Of a stretch of DNA of 64,000 nt, positions 8,325-16,965 are shown piece after piece. The stretch spans positions 1 through 64,000 of the forward strand of contig CAZWOB010000003.1 of NCBI GenBank assembly GCA_964635295.1, written 5' to 3'. Numbering within the stretch: the first letter of the stretch is position 1; each line of letters starts with the position of its first letter. The notes under the pieces are model-generated. The model made no database searches. It worked only from the letters and a program-made list of their open reading frames with translations, and was not told the DNA's origin. Made by a program: the position numbers and the translations under genes. Source of the DNA: Waddlia sp964635295 (GTDB taxonomy: Bacteria; Chlamydiota; Chlamydiia; Chlamydiales; Waddliaceae).

Positions 8325-8747
8325 ATGGCCTATGTAAAGCTGTTGCACGTATTATTTATTTTTATTTGGATTGGAAACCTGCTTGCGTTGACCCGTCTGC
8401 TTGGCTACCACAATAAACTAGACGATGCGGCTCAATTGCAGATGGGAAAAATCTATCGAAGAATGCATCTTTTTGTCGGCCTGCCCTGTCTGGCGCTGGC
8501 TTTTCTTTTTGGCTCCGTACTGATCTTGCAAATCGACCAGGAGAAGGGGCTTTCGTGGTTTATCCTTAAATTAATCTTTGCTTCGGGACTTATTCTTTGC
8601 GAATTCATCTGCGGGCACTTTATCTCCCTTTTGACGGATAAGACTGACCATTCCCGCGGGGTGAAATATAAAGTCCTCCATGGTGTATGCGGACTGCTGT
8701 TGATCGGGGTCTTGACCAGCATCTACATTCTGAAGCCTTCGATATAA
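8325..8747 (+). CDS. hemJ: HemJ/CopD-family membrane protein, likely protoporphyrinogen oxidase
   Basis: A 140-residue protein with four hydrophobic segments. It matches the UPF0093/HemJ pattern: an early membrane histidine (H8 in LLHVLFIFIWIGN), TRLLGYH after helix 1, a conserved IYRRMH segment, WFILKLIFASGL with the conserved lysine, and ILKP at the C-terminus. HemJ oxidises protoporphyrinogen IX in the penultimate step of heme synthesis. hemL is also in this window. The start is ATG 8325 with GGAGA 9 bases upstream; an in-frame upstream extension overlaps miaB and is not real. Some related proteins have unknown roles, so the specific reaction is inferred. Confidence 0.75.
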   Translation: MAYVKLLHVLFIFIWIGNLLALTRLLGYHNKLDDAAQLQMGKIYRRMHLFVGLPCLALAFLFGSVLILQIDQEKGLSWFILKLIFASGLILCEFICGHFISLLTDKTDHSRGVKYKVLHGVCGLLLIGVLTSIYILKPSI

Positions 8748-8751
8748 AGTC

Positions 8752-8780
8752 TTGGCAAAAATACGCTATCCTAGTATGAT
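8752..8780 (+). promoter_or_regulatory. Promoter of rplM-rpsI
   Basis: TTGGCA (8752-8757), a 17-base spacer and TATGAT (8775-8780): a good sigma-66/sigma-70 promoter immediately after hemJ and 44 bases before the L13 start. This gives a leader of roughly 38 bases. Confidence 0.7.
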
Positions 8781-8824
8781 GCTACTATCTAATTTTTAAA
8801 CAGATTACGCTTGGGAATTAATTA

Positions 8825-9280
8825 ATGACGCAGAAGAAACGCAAAATTGAGCAAAAAAGTTTCTTTCAGAAGAAAGAAGAGGTCGAACGCAATTGGATTG
8901 TGTTGGACGCAGAAGGCAAAACATTGGGCCGGTTCGCTTCAGAAGTAGCTAAGATCTTAAGAGGTAAGCACAAGCCGACATTCACTCCATCAACAGATGG
9001 CGGAGACGGTGTCATCGTGATCAATGCCGACAAGATCGTTGTTACAGGGTCTAAGGAAGCGCAAAAGAGCTATATTTATCACACAGGTCATGTGGGTGGA
9101 CAAAGAGAGATTCCTTATCGCGTGATGCAGGCCAGAAAGCCTGAATATATCATTGAGCACGCCGTTAAAGGGATGATGCCTAGAACAGTGCTTGGACGCA
9201 AGCAGTTACGCCGTCTGCGTATTTTCGCCGGAGCTGAGCATCAACTGCACGCACAAAAACCAGTAACAGCAAATATTTAA
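8825..9280 (+). CDS. rplM: Ribosomal protein L13
   Basis: Large-subunit ribosomal protein L13 of 151 residues, first gene of the common rplM-rpsI pair. Diagnostic segments are WIVLDAEGKTLGRFASEVA, LRGKHKPTFTPSTDGGD, YIYHTGHVGG and the signature AVKGMMPRTVLGRKQLRRLRIF. About eight N-terminal residues (MTQKKRKIEQKS) extend beyond the usual start, as in other chlamydiae as far as I recall. rpsI starts 9 bases downstream. Confidence 0.97.
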   Translation: MTQKKRKIEQKSFFQKKEEVERNWIVLDAEGKTLGRFASEVAKILRGKHKPTFTPSTDGGDGVIVINADKIVVTGSKEAQKSYIYHTGHVGGQREIPYRVMQARKPEYIIEHAVKGMMPRTVLGRKQLRRLRIFAGAEHQLHAQKPVTANI

Positions 9281-9289
9281 GGGGTATAA

Positions 9290-9676
9290 GTGGAAGAATC
9301 AGTAGCGACAGGAAGAAGAAAAACTGCTGTTGCCTCAGTCAGAGTGCGACAGGGAAAAGGAAATATTACGATCAATGGCAGGCCGATGGCCGAATATCTC
9401 CCGCTTAAGGTCCAGCAAGAGGCAATTTTAGCCCCTTTCGCGTCACTAGGCGGTGCGGATAAGCATGATCTCGTGATCCGCGTCAAAGGCGGCGGTATTG
9501 AAGGTCAAGTAGGAGCTATCCGTCTTGGGATTTCCAGAGCATTATCTAGTGAAAATGAGACTCTGCAGCCCGAATTTAAAGAAAAAGGCTATTTAACGAG
9601 AGATCCGCGTAAGAAAGAGCGTAAAAAATACGGTCGTGCCGGCGCGCGTAAGCGATTCCAATTCTCTAAACGTTAA
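9290..9676 (+). CDS. rpsI: Ribosomal protein S9
   Basis: Small-subunit protein S9, 128 residues. ATGRRKTAVASVRV opens the protein, GGGIEGQVGAIRLGISRAL is the family signature, and the C-terminal basic tail ends in RKRFQFSKR, whose final arginine contacts P-site tRNA. The start codon is GTG at 9290, preceded by AAGGGG at good spacing. It is followed by a strong terminator at 9711-9736 that ends the two-gene operon. Confidence 0.97.
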   Translation: MEESVATGRRKTAVASVRVRQGKGNITINGRPMAEYLPLKVQQEAILAPFASLGGADKHDLVIRVKGGGIEGQVGAIRLGISRALSSENETLQPEFKEKGYLTRDPRKKERKKYGRAGARKRFQFSKR

Positions 9677-9710
9677 TTCCTTTTCATCTTCCTCACAGTT
9701 TAAAAGTGAA

Positions 9711-9736
9711 AAAACCAGCAATAGCTGGTTTTTTTT
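9711..9736 (+). terminator. Terminator after rpsI
   Basis: AAAACCAGC (9711-9719), loop AATA, GCTGGTTTT (9724-9732) and an extended T run to 9736: a rho-independent terminator 35 bases after the rpsI stop. Confidence 0.85.
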
Positions 9737-9766
9737 ATATTTTTTTAACATAAATTAAAAAAAATA

Positions 9767-9795
9767 TTTACTTTTCACCTTAAAAATATTATAAT
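9767..9795 (+). promoter_or_regulatory. Promoter of the coiled-coil protein gene
   Basis: TTTACT (9767-9772), 17-base spacer and a perfect TATAAT (9790-9795) in an AT-rich gap. The leader would be about 98 bases long and ends in a strong ribosome binding site, GGAGG at 9891-9895. Confidence 0.65.
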
Positions 9796-9900
9796 TTCTT
9801 TAGAGGGTAAATAATATATATAAACATTATCTTTTCGATCATGATTCGAGTTTAAGCAAGGGTAGCTTGAATTTTTGATTATAAGTAGTCGGAGGAATTC

Positions 9901-12900
9901 ATGGGAACCGAGGTGGATAGAGGCCGTGGCGGCGTAGATATTGATGGAAGAATCGCCAGTTATTTACGCGATCCAAAGAAAAACAAAAGCGACAAGACAA
10001 AAGCGCTGAACTCGATCGAATCTCAAGTGAAGTCAGTGGGGGAGCGTATCGTCAGTTTGCAGAGCGAGCTTGAGCAAAGCTATATGAAAATGCAAATGGG
10101 CGACGGCGGGCTTGATAGTGGCCGAGTGAAAGAGATAGAAGGGGAGATTGCTGCTCTTAAAAAGAATCTATCAACGCTGAATGTCCAATTGGCAAAGTTG
10201 GCAAAGTATAAAAAATCTCAAAAGTTGGCTGACCGGGTACTGGCATCCAGTATTGCTCTATCGGAAGTTGAAAGTGAAATACAACTGATTAAAGAGGCAG
10301 AGGATAATGGAATTCCTAAAGCAGCACAACTTAGGAGGGAGATCAACAGCATTCTGGATGAAGCGAGTAAAAAGACGAATAGAAAGCAGTCTGGTGAAAT
10401 ACTTGAGAAAGCCATTAGTAAGTATGAAGACTTGAAGAAAGAAAGAGATCAATTCGCTACAAATTCAGTCGAATACCGCCAAATTAATGCGGATATGCGT
10501 GCCATTCGTGTTAGAATGACAGTGATTGTCGACAAAAGGGCCAAGCTTTCTAAATCTGAGAAAAAGTTCTTAGATACTTATCATTCGGGGAAACGAACAA
10601 CAAAAAAAGATGAAAAATGGAGGCTTGTGAAAGCGAGAAGCGATGTTATCATTCGGTTTTCTCGTGAATCTTCTTCAACCCTTAGAGAACAACCTAAAGG
10701 AGTAAGTTCATGGGGTGATGATGATTTTTCTTTGACAAGCAGTCCTGTTTCAAGAAGAAAGGATGGGGAGACAGTTGAATCCAGACTTTCCAGCCATCGC
10801 TTGTCAAAAAGGGAAAAACTTCGCACCAAAGTCAGCGTTACTCCCTGGCAAAAGATACGTCACGGAGAACTTGTGACGATTGCCAGGTCGGTCCATGAAA
10901 TCGGCAAACAACAGATGCGCACATTGGCAGTGCTCTCGCAGGCGCAATCTAAATATCAATCCGGGGAATATTCAAGCATTCAGCTTAGGGACGATCTAGC
11001 TGAAGTAAAATCGATGATCGCGGACACCGAAGCCCAACTTGCGGGACTACAGGCAGAAGCTGCTGCTAAAGGATCGAGCAAACTTTCCAAAAAAGTGGAG
11101 AAGGCGATCGTTGCCAATCGCTCGATATTAGCTTCGTTAAGAGCTAAAGAAGCTGACCTGCAAACGATTACAAATGATAATTATGCTGAAGCTTCAAAAC
11201 AACTGCAGGTAGTGAGGGATCAAGTTTCTCATGCGATCGAGAATCCAAAAGAAGCAGGACCGGCCATGTTCAAAGCCTATGAAGCCTTAGGCGTTTTCGA
11301 AGCTCTTTCCATACCTAGTCCCGGTCCAGATGGTGTGAGTCGTGTCGATCAGGAGATTGCCGACATGCAACAAGTGGCACAAGCCCTCATTGCATCAGCA
11401 AAAAGTGAAGGTGTCCTTTCGTTGACTAAAACGGAGCATAATTTTCTCATTGATCTCCTAAACGGAGCAGAAACTGGTTTGGAGGTGAAAAATACCGACA
11501 AGAATTATGAACGGCTAGTCTCGATTTTGTCGAAAAAATTTACGCTTGCCAAGCATGGAAAGACGGATGAACAAGTTGAAGCACAGCGTGAGATAGCAAT
11601 TATCTTGAAATATCTTTCAGCAGAAAACCCTGAATTGTTAGGAAAGTTAAGAACAAATCCAGAACTAAGTTCTCTGTTTTCTATGAATGATAAGGACCAT
11701 CTATTCAAACAGGCTGCAAATTATCACCATGAGGCTCTTCAAGCTTTAGCGGAAGCAAAGGCAGAACCCAAAAGAGCGCCTTATCATGTGAATGCAGCCC
11801 TTGAACAACTCGCAAAGATTGAGGAACTGCAAACTCAATCCCACATAGAAAAACACACAATTCTAGCTTTTATTAGCGGACTGGAATCCCAAATAAAGGA
11901 AAGTAGCGGTAAGTCGTTAGTCTTATCCAGTCATAAGAAGGGAGTAAGAACAAGATTGTTGGAAGGAAAAGTTAAAGGATTTCAACGCGTTCAACCTTCT
12001 AAAAGAGAACTGGCCACAGTAGTAAGAGTTCGCCAGGTTTTGGCAAATGAGATGCTGCGCGTCATCATTGGCCATGAATCCGTTGTCAGCAAAGAATTAG
12101 CACAAGAGATGCAAGAACAGTTGGGTAATAAAAAGGGCAAGATGGCAACTTCTTCAATAGAAGATCTCTTAGACAAATTGGAAAACAATCCAGGTTTAAA
12201 ATCTGAAGTGATGAAAGACCCTGAATTTGTCAAAATATATCAAATGTACCGCGTCCGTTCGGCTGAGGGCCAGTTGACTCAGCTTAAAAGCATTTTTGTT
12301 CAATGGTCTAAATATAAACGACAACAGAAGCAAATTCAAAATGGACAGCTTACGGTAACACCAAAAGTGCAAGAAGGAATTGATAAAGTAGTTCAACAAA
12401 ACGAACCATTATTAAGAAGCGCTTTGCAAGAAGTGAATCAATTGATTGAGAAGATGGAGAAAGGATCTGGAGAGCAATCTGAAAGGCTTGTCCAGCTTAA
12501 GAAGATGGCAGCAGAGATCAACAAATTCCTTGAAGGAACGCGGCCAATTGAAGAGGCTGAGGAATATGCTGTCCAGTTTAGAACCATTCTGGATGATATT
12601 GGAACAGCTGAAGCTGTCACGGTACAATCCCTTAACTCAGACATCCTTCGAAAACCCCCTCCAGAAACTGCCGTCAATAATTTGTTGAAAGAGTTAACTC
12701 GTTTGCAAAATAGGGATGTTGCAAATATGGGGCAGTGGCAGGAAATGGTCAGGCAGGTTAGAAATTTGAATCAATTCTATCAACAGAATGTAGGAGAAGC
12801 TTTTAAAGACCTCTATCATTCACCAATCGCAGGGGAGCACGAAGTGAACCCAAAAGCTCAGCTAACGCCACGACAAGTCCAGCTTCTTGCTGAATTGAAA

Positions 12901-13632
12901 CAAAAACATGAAGCTTTTTTAAGTGCTGTCAATGGTATTCAATTCACAGACTCTGAATTCTCACAATTGCATATTGCTTACCCCGCACAACTGGAGAATG
13001 CTATCCGTCAAAGAGGAAGAGCGCTTGCAGCACTTGAGGCGCTTGCTGGAGAGCGGGGGACTGTCACTGAACCTGCGCAAACGCCAGTCGCTTCCCCCAC
13101 TGTTGCAACACCAACCCCTCGCACAGGATTGCCGCCGCCAATAACAAGAACAACGGCCCCGACCCCGGCTACAGTGCCGGTTTCACAGCAAACGGCACGT
13201 TTGTACCAACAAGCATTCAACGTCAGGCAAATTGTTGGCAGTCCTTATCCCAATATGGTTAAAGCTTTGAGAGATGAGATAAGTAGACGATCAGATGCAG
13301 ATCCAGCTAATAAGGAACAATGGGGAGTGATGTTGAACGCTGTCAATGAATTTGCCAAGGTATACAAGGAAGTGGGAACGATGTACGAAGGCCTCTATGA
13401 TGAGCATGGGGCCCTTAGGCAAGATGTCTCTTTAACTCCTACACAGGCAAGTTTTGTTGATTGGATGGCGAATCAAATACATCCGTGGTTAACAGGGCAG
13501 ATCGATGCCGTGAAATTTAGGCCAACAGACCAAACACAAGTTCAACAAGCGCACATTCAGGGATTTAACAATATGTTGGCTGGATTTAAGCAATCGGTTG
13601 ATGCCTTGAACAGGCTGCCAAGAGCGTCTTAG
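9901..13632 (+). CDS. Giant coiled-coil protein with duplicated C-terminal domain
   Basis: A 1243-residue, highly charged, mostly helical protein with no signal peptide and no membrane segment. Long Glu/Lys/Gln-rich heptad-like stretches cover residues about 15-900. Residues about 926-1015 and 1116-1208 look like two copies of one domain: both contain a QW motif, a helix ending in LY, then LTPxQ and a final (I/V)xF. A Pro/Thr/Ala-rich linker lies between them (about 1050-1100). I recognise no catalytic motif. It stands alone with its own promoter and terminator-isolated upstream region, which fits a secreted or structural chlamydial accessory protein. The stop overlaps the convergent yqgE stop by three bases. 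Confidence 0.85.
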   Translation: MGTEVDRGRGGVDIDGRIASYLRDPKKNKSDKTKALNSIESQVKSVGERIVSLQSELEQSYMKMQMGDGGLDSGRVKEIEGEIAALKKNLSTLNVQLAKLAKYKKSQKLADRVLASSIALSEVESEIQLIKEAEDNGIPKAAQLRREINSILDEASKKTNRKQSGEILEKAISKYEDLKKERDQFATNSVEYRQINADMRAIRVRMTVIVDKRAKLSKSEKKFLDTYHSGKRTTKKDEKWRLVKARSDVIIRFSRESSSTLREQPKGVSSWGDDDFSLTSSPVSRRKDGETVESRLSSHRLSKREKLRTKVSVTPWQKIRHGELVTIARSVHEIGKQQMRTLAVLSQAQSKYQSGEYSSIQLRDDLAEVKSMIADTEAQLAGLQAEAAAKGSSKLSKKVEKAIVANRSILASLRAKEADLQTITNDNYAEASKQLQVVRDQVSHAIENPKEAGPAMFKAYEALGVFEALSIPSPGPDGVSRVDQEIADMQQVAQALIASAKSEGVLSLTKTEHNFLIDLLNGAETGLEVKNTDKNYERLVSILSKKFTLAKHGKTDEQVEAQREIAIILKYLSAENPELLGKLRTNPELSSLFSMNDKDHLFKQAANYHHEALQALAEAKAEPKRAPYHVNAALEQLAKIEELQTQSHIEKHTILAFISGLESQIKESSGKSLVLSSHKKGVRTRLLEGKVKGFQRVQPSKRELATVVRVRQVLANEMLRVIIGHESVVSKELAQEMQEQLGNKKGKMATSSIEDLLDKLENNPGLKSEVMKDPEFVKIYQMYRVRSAEGQLTQLKSIFVQWSKYKRQQKQIQNGQLTVTPKVQEGIDKVVQQNEPLLRSALQEVNQLIEKMEKGSGEQSERLVQLKKMAAEINKFLEGTRPIEEAEEYAVQFRTILDDIGTAEAVTVQSLNSDILRKPPPETAVNNLLKELTRLQNRDVANMGQWQEMVRQVRNLNQFYQQNVGEAFKDLYHSPIAGEHEVNPKAQLTPRQVQLLAELKQKHEAFLSAVNGIQFTDSEFSQLHIAYPAQLENAIRQRGRALAALEALAGERGTVTEPAQTPVASPTVATPTPRTGLPPPITRTTAPTPATVPVSQQTARLYQQAFNVRQIVGSPYPNMVKALRDEISRRSDADPANKEQWGVMLNAVNEFAKVYKEVGTMYEGLYDEHGALRQDVSLTPTQASFVDWMANQIHPWLTGQIDAVKFRPTDQTQVQQAHIQGFNNMLAGFKQSVDALNRLPRAS

Positions 13633-14198
13633 TTCCACGTTAAATCTTCCGGGATCATCGAAAGGGTGGCGTACTTGCCGCCCATCTCCCGTAAGATCGT
13701 CTGCCACAATTTTTCAGGAGGGACCGTGAAAATGAGGTCCTGTTCTGCCGGATAGAGGAACCAGCCTCCGTCGAGGAACTCCCTCTCCAATTGACCGGCG
13801 CCCCAGCCGGCATAACCAAAACAGAGAAGTACTGAGGGGCCCTCAGGATCTGTGATCGTTCCCTGAAGAAACTGAAGATCGCCACCGAGATAGACACCGT
13901 CACACACCTGCAAGGTTTGCTGGGGAATCGCAGGGGAGGTGTGCAAAAGCATCATTTGATTTGTCTGGACAGGGCCGCCTGCCCGAACGCCGACGCTTGG
14001 ATTCGCAAGCTCGTCTGCCTTGATAATTTCGTCAGGCAGCTCAAGGTCAAGGCTCTTGTTGATCACCAGGCCGAACGATCCATTGGGGTTATGCTCACAG
14101 ACCAGGACGACGCTGCGGAAAAATATCCCCGCCTCAATGTCGGGCGTGGCAATCATAAAGGTGCCTTTTTCAATCTGTGAGTAAGGGATGTTTTCCAT
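13629..14198 (-). CDS. yqgE: YqgE/AlgH family protein
   Basis: A 189-residue UPF0301 protein with the family segments GTFMIATP near the N-terminus, FFRSVVLVCEHNPNGSFGLVIN, GGPVQTNQMMLLH, and CFGYAGWGAGQLEREFLDGGW. The biochemical role of the family is not settled. Here it is the last gene of an mlaE-mlaF-mlaD-yqgE unit: its ATG directly abuts the mlaD stop (TAGATG), so translational coupling is likely. This placement may hint at a link to envelope lipid homeostasis. Confidence 0.92.
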   Translation of the reverse strand: MENIPYSQIEKGTFMIATPDIEAGIFFRSVVLVCEHNPNGSFGLVINKSLDLELPDEIIKADELANPSVGVRAGGPVQTNQMMLLHTSPAIPQQTLQVCDGVYLGGDLQFLQGTITDPEGPSVLLCFGYAGWGAGQLEREFLDGGWFLYPAEQDLIFTVPPEKLWQTILREMGGKYATLSMIPEDLTWN

Positions 14199-15314
14199 CT
14201 AGTAACAACACTCCGAAAGCTCGGTTTTCTTTACTTCGCAATCAACAGCCTGAATATTAAACATTTTAACGTTTTCCTCAAGGCTTTCTACTCGACGCAT
14301 CAATTCGGCAAAGACTTTTTGGTATTCGCAGTCATCCATCAGGCAGGGATAACACTCAGATTTGTCCAATACCATGGATACCCGAGAGATAGAAGTGGAG
14401 ATCTGATTGATCTCGTCGTTGAAAAAGTTGCGGAACTCCTGAGGGGTGCGCAACTTTTGCATGAGGTTCAAGCGTCTGGCCCTTAGGCGCTGCCAACCTT
14501 TGTCTAAATGAAAGAGGATTCCATAGTGGTTGATGTCGTCCATGATCGTCTCTCCCTTGCTCAAGATGGAGTTCGTGCGCAAGTAGAGGTCTTCATTGGC
14601 GACCAGCTTGCCAAGTGTTCCTTCACCGGTATTGATCTTGTCTGTGATCGTACGGGTATTCGAAGTCGTTTCGGAAAGGTTAGCGATTGTGTCGTCCACA
14701 TCGTTCCATCGATCAGCGAGACGGGAGGTGATCTCGCTGAGATTGTCTGCTGTACTTGCCACATTTTCCCACATTCCACGGTCTTTCAACTCTTGCAAGG
14801 CATCGGTAATAAGGTCCAATACCTTATCGAACTTATCCGCAACCTCTTTAAACTCATTGAATGTGTCCTCGACGGAACCAGTTCCTTCAGCGTAGATGAT
14901 CTCGTCATTGACCAATCGCAATTTATGCCCCGGCTTGATCGGTTCCGGATCGATGGAGATCGATTTTTCCCCTAAAAGACCGGAAGTGCGAAGAGAAACC
15001 CTATCTGAATTGTACACTTTCAGGTTGCTGTCGACGGCAAGGGTCAGCTCATAGACGTAGACGTCGCCCTTCTTCTCAGTCCGGCCTAAACGAACCTCTG
15101 GCAGGACACTGATCTTTGTCACTTCACCCACAGGTTTTCCCGCAAAGGTTACACGCGTCCCTACGCTGACTTTGTCGATGTCGGTAAATCTCACGCGCAG
15201 GATCTGCCCTTCATCTCCGGTATAGGGGTGCAGGAAGATCACCATAAATACGATGATTGCCAGCGCGGTGATAATAAATACCCCGATAAGCATGTTTTTC
15301 ATTTGATCTTGCAT
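14199..15314 (-). CDS. mlaD: MCE-domain lipid-transport protein MlaD-like
   Basis: Periplasmic substrate-binding component of an Mla/MCE phospholipid transporter. One N-terminal membrane helix (about residues 8-30) anchors an MCE domain (about 38-120, with VGTRVTFAGKPVGEV). A long helical region follows. The 371 residues greatly exceed the roughly 180 of E. coli MlaD. The C-terminal part holds a cysteine cluster (CYPCLMDDC, a further Cys near residue 360, and a terminal ECCY), which is unusual and would suit disulfide bonding in the chlamydial envelope. It lies between mlaF and yqgE in one operon. Confidence 0.88.
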   Translation of the reverse strand: MQDQMKNMLIGVFIITALAIIVFMVIFLHPYTGDEGQILRVRFTDIDKVSVGTRVTFAGKPVGEVTKISVLPEVRLGRTEKKGDVYVYELTLAVDSNLKVYNSDRVSLRTSGLLGEKSISIDPEPIKPGHKLRLVNDEIIYAEGTGSVEDTFNEFKEVADKFDKVLDLITDALQELKDRGMWENVASTADNLSEITSRLADRWNDVDDTIANLSETTSNTRTITDKINTGEGTLGKLVANEDLYLRTNSILSKGETIMDDINHYGILFHLDKGWQRLRARRLNLMQKLRTPQEFRNFFNDEINQISTSISRVSMVLDKSECYPCLMDDCEYQKVFAELMRRVESLEENVKMFNIQAVDCEVKKTELSECCY

Positions 15315-15319
15315 GGGAC

Positions 15320-16090
15320 TTATTTTCTCCTTTGACCAGACCCGTTCAATATCTCTTCAGTCACAGCAGCATTGGAAAAGAACTGCTGGAGCATAGGATC
15401 ATCAATTTGTGTAAATTCGTGTTTTGGGGCGATATGCGCGATTTTTCCATTGTCGTGAAATGCCAGACGGTCACCTACCTCCATCGCCGAACGGATGTCG
15501 TGAGTGACAACAATACTCGTCGTTTGCAGCTCCTCACGTGTCTTATTGATCAACTCATTGATCTGCATGCAGGTGATCGGATCAAGACCTGTGGTCGGTT
15601 CATCATATAAGATGATGCGAGGGCGGTAGGCAATCACGCGGGCAAGCGCGGCCCGTTTCCGCATCCCTCCGGATAAATCGGAAGGCATTTTCTTTTGCGT
15701 GTCTTTTAAGTCGACCATCGCAAGCGACTCGGCAACTCTGTCGGCGACCTCGCTCTTTGACATTTCCGGATAGTGCTGGCTGAGGTAAAAAGCGGTATTT
15801 TCTTCGACGTTCATCGAATCGAACATCGCGCCGCTTTGAAAGAGCATGCCCATGTGGCGCGTTTCTTTTTCACGCTCCTTGCGGGGAAGGTCCCAGATGT
15901 TCATTCCATGAACTTCGACAATCCCTTTATCGGGCTTCTCGATCCCGATGATCTGTCTGAGCAGAACGCTTTTTCCAACGCCCGACCGTCCGAGGATGAC
16001 AACCGTTTCCCCTTCGTTGACAAAGAGGCTGAGCCCTTTCAAGACCTTGAGGCTGCCGTAAGCCTTATATACGTTTTTGACGTCGATCAT
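15320..16090 (-). CDS. mlaF: ABC transporter ATPase MlaF-like
   Basis: Cytoplasmic ATPase that powers the Mla/MCE lipid transporter. The 256 residues contain Walker A GRSGVGKS (about 34-41), a Q-loop in MLFQSGAMFDSM that is characteristic of MlaF-type ATPases, signature LSGGMRKR, Walker B IILYDEPTTGLDP, and the switch histidine in VVTHD. It lies 3 bases after mlaE and 5 before mlaD. The direction of lipid movement cannot be told from sequence. Confidence 0.93.
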   Translation of the reverse strand: MIDVKNVYKAYGSLKVLKGLSLFVNEGETVVILGRSGVGKSVLLRQIIGIEKPDKGIVEVHGMNIWDLPRKEREKETRHMGMLFQSGAMFDSMNVEENTAFYLSQHYPEMSKSEVADRVAESLAMVDLKDTQKKMPSDLSGGMRKRAALARVIAYRPRIILYDEPTTGLDPITCMQINELINKTREELQTTSIVVTHDIRSAMEVGDRLAFHDNGKIAHIAPKHEFTQIDDPMLQQFFSNAAVTEEILNGSGQRRK

Positions 16091-16093
16091 GGC

Positions 16094-16882
16094 TTAAAAG
16101 AGCTCCTCGAAAAAATTGGTCAGGAATTGGTTGGACTCGTTCAGGGCAAGAGTGAGAAGGAAATTGCCGATGAGGATGACGGAATAGCAGACAACAACAC
16201 TGTTTGTGGTCGCGCGGCCTACTCCGGCAGCACCACCTTTGGTGGTCATCCCGCGATAGCAGGAGATCGTGACGATCACGATACCGAAAGAGATCGCCTT
16301 GACCAAACCGCTGAAAAAGTCGAAATTCGTGATATTGACCGGCAATGGATCAATAAAGCTATTGGAGGGCATCTTGTAAAACCAGACGGCGATCATATAA
16401 CCGCCGGCGATCCCCATCACCGTACTGAAAACGGTCAGCAAGGGAAGCATGAGCGTGCCCGCAATGAAACGTGGGGCAATCAGATAGCCTAAGGGGTTGA
16501 CGGTCATTGATTTAAGGGCGTCAATCTGTTCAGTGACCTTCATTGTCCCTAGTTCCGCGCACATCGCGGCCCCGACACGTCCAGTCACCATGAAGGCTGT
16601 TAAAACGGGACCAAGCTCGACCATCATCGCTTTGGTGACCATGAGTCCTGTCGCGCTTGCCAGCCCTTTGTCCGCAAGCTGGAAAAACGATTGGGCAGCT
16701 AATACCATTCCGGTTGAAAATCCTGTAACGGCAACGACAGGCAGGGACAATACCCCGATTTCATACATCTGATTGCGGATCAGCTTAAAGTGGGGAGGGT
16801 TTTTGAACGCTTCCCAGATCACAAGAGCGATCATGCGAAAGTAGTCGCCTAGAGCCGATAAGATGTTTATCAGAGTGTTCAA
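16094..16882 (-). CDS. mlaE: MCE transporter permease MlaE-like
   Basis: Inner-membrane permease of the same lipid transporter, 262 residues with about five hydrophobic segments. Recognisable MlaE features are the LPVVAVTGFSTGMVLAAQ stretch, the GPVLTAFMVTGRVGAAMCAELGTM core and EQIDALKSMTVNPLGYL. It is first in the mlaE-mlaF-mlaD-yqgE unit and diverges from the secreted ATP-grasp gene across 83 bases, which must hold promoters for both directions. I see no convincing consensus there. Confidence 0.93.
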   Translation of the reverse strand: MNTLINILSALGDYFRMIALVIWEAFKNPPHFKLIRNQMYEIGVLSLPVVAVTGFSTGMVLAAQSFFQLADKGLASATGLMVTKAMMVELGPVLTAFMVTGRVGAAMCAELGTMKVTEQIDALKSMTVNPLGYLIAPRFIAGTLMLPLLTVFSTVMGIAGGYMIAVWFYKMPSNSFIDPLPVNITNFDFFSGLVKAISFGIVIVTISCYRGMTTKGGAAGVGRATTNSVVVCYSVILIGNFLLTLALNESNQFLTNFFEELF

Positions 16883-16965
16883 ACGAAATCCGTAGTCTTT
16901 TTTTGCCTAAATGGTGCATTGTAAATAACCTTTTACATTTGGTCAATCAGTTAAAGAGTTGTTTC

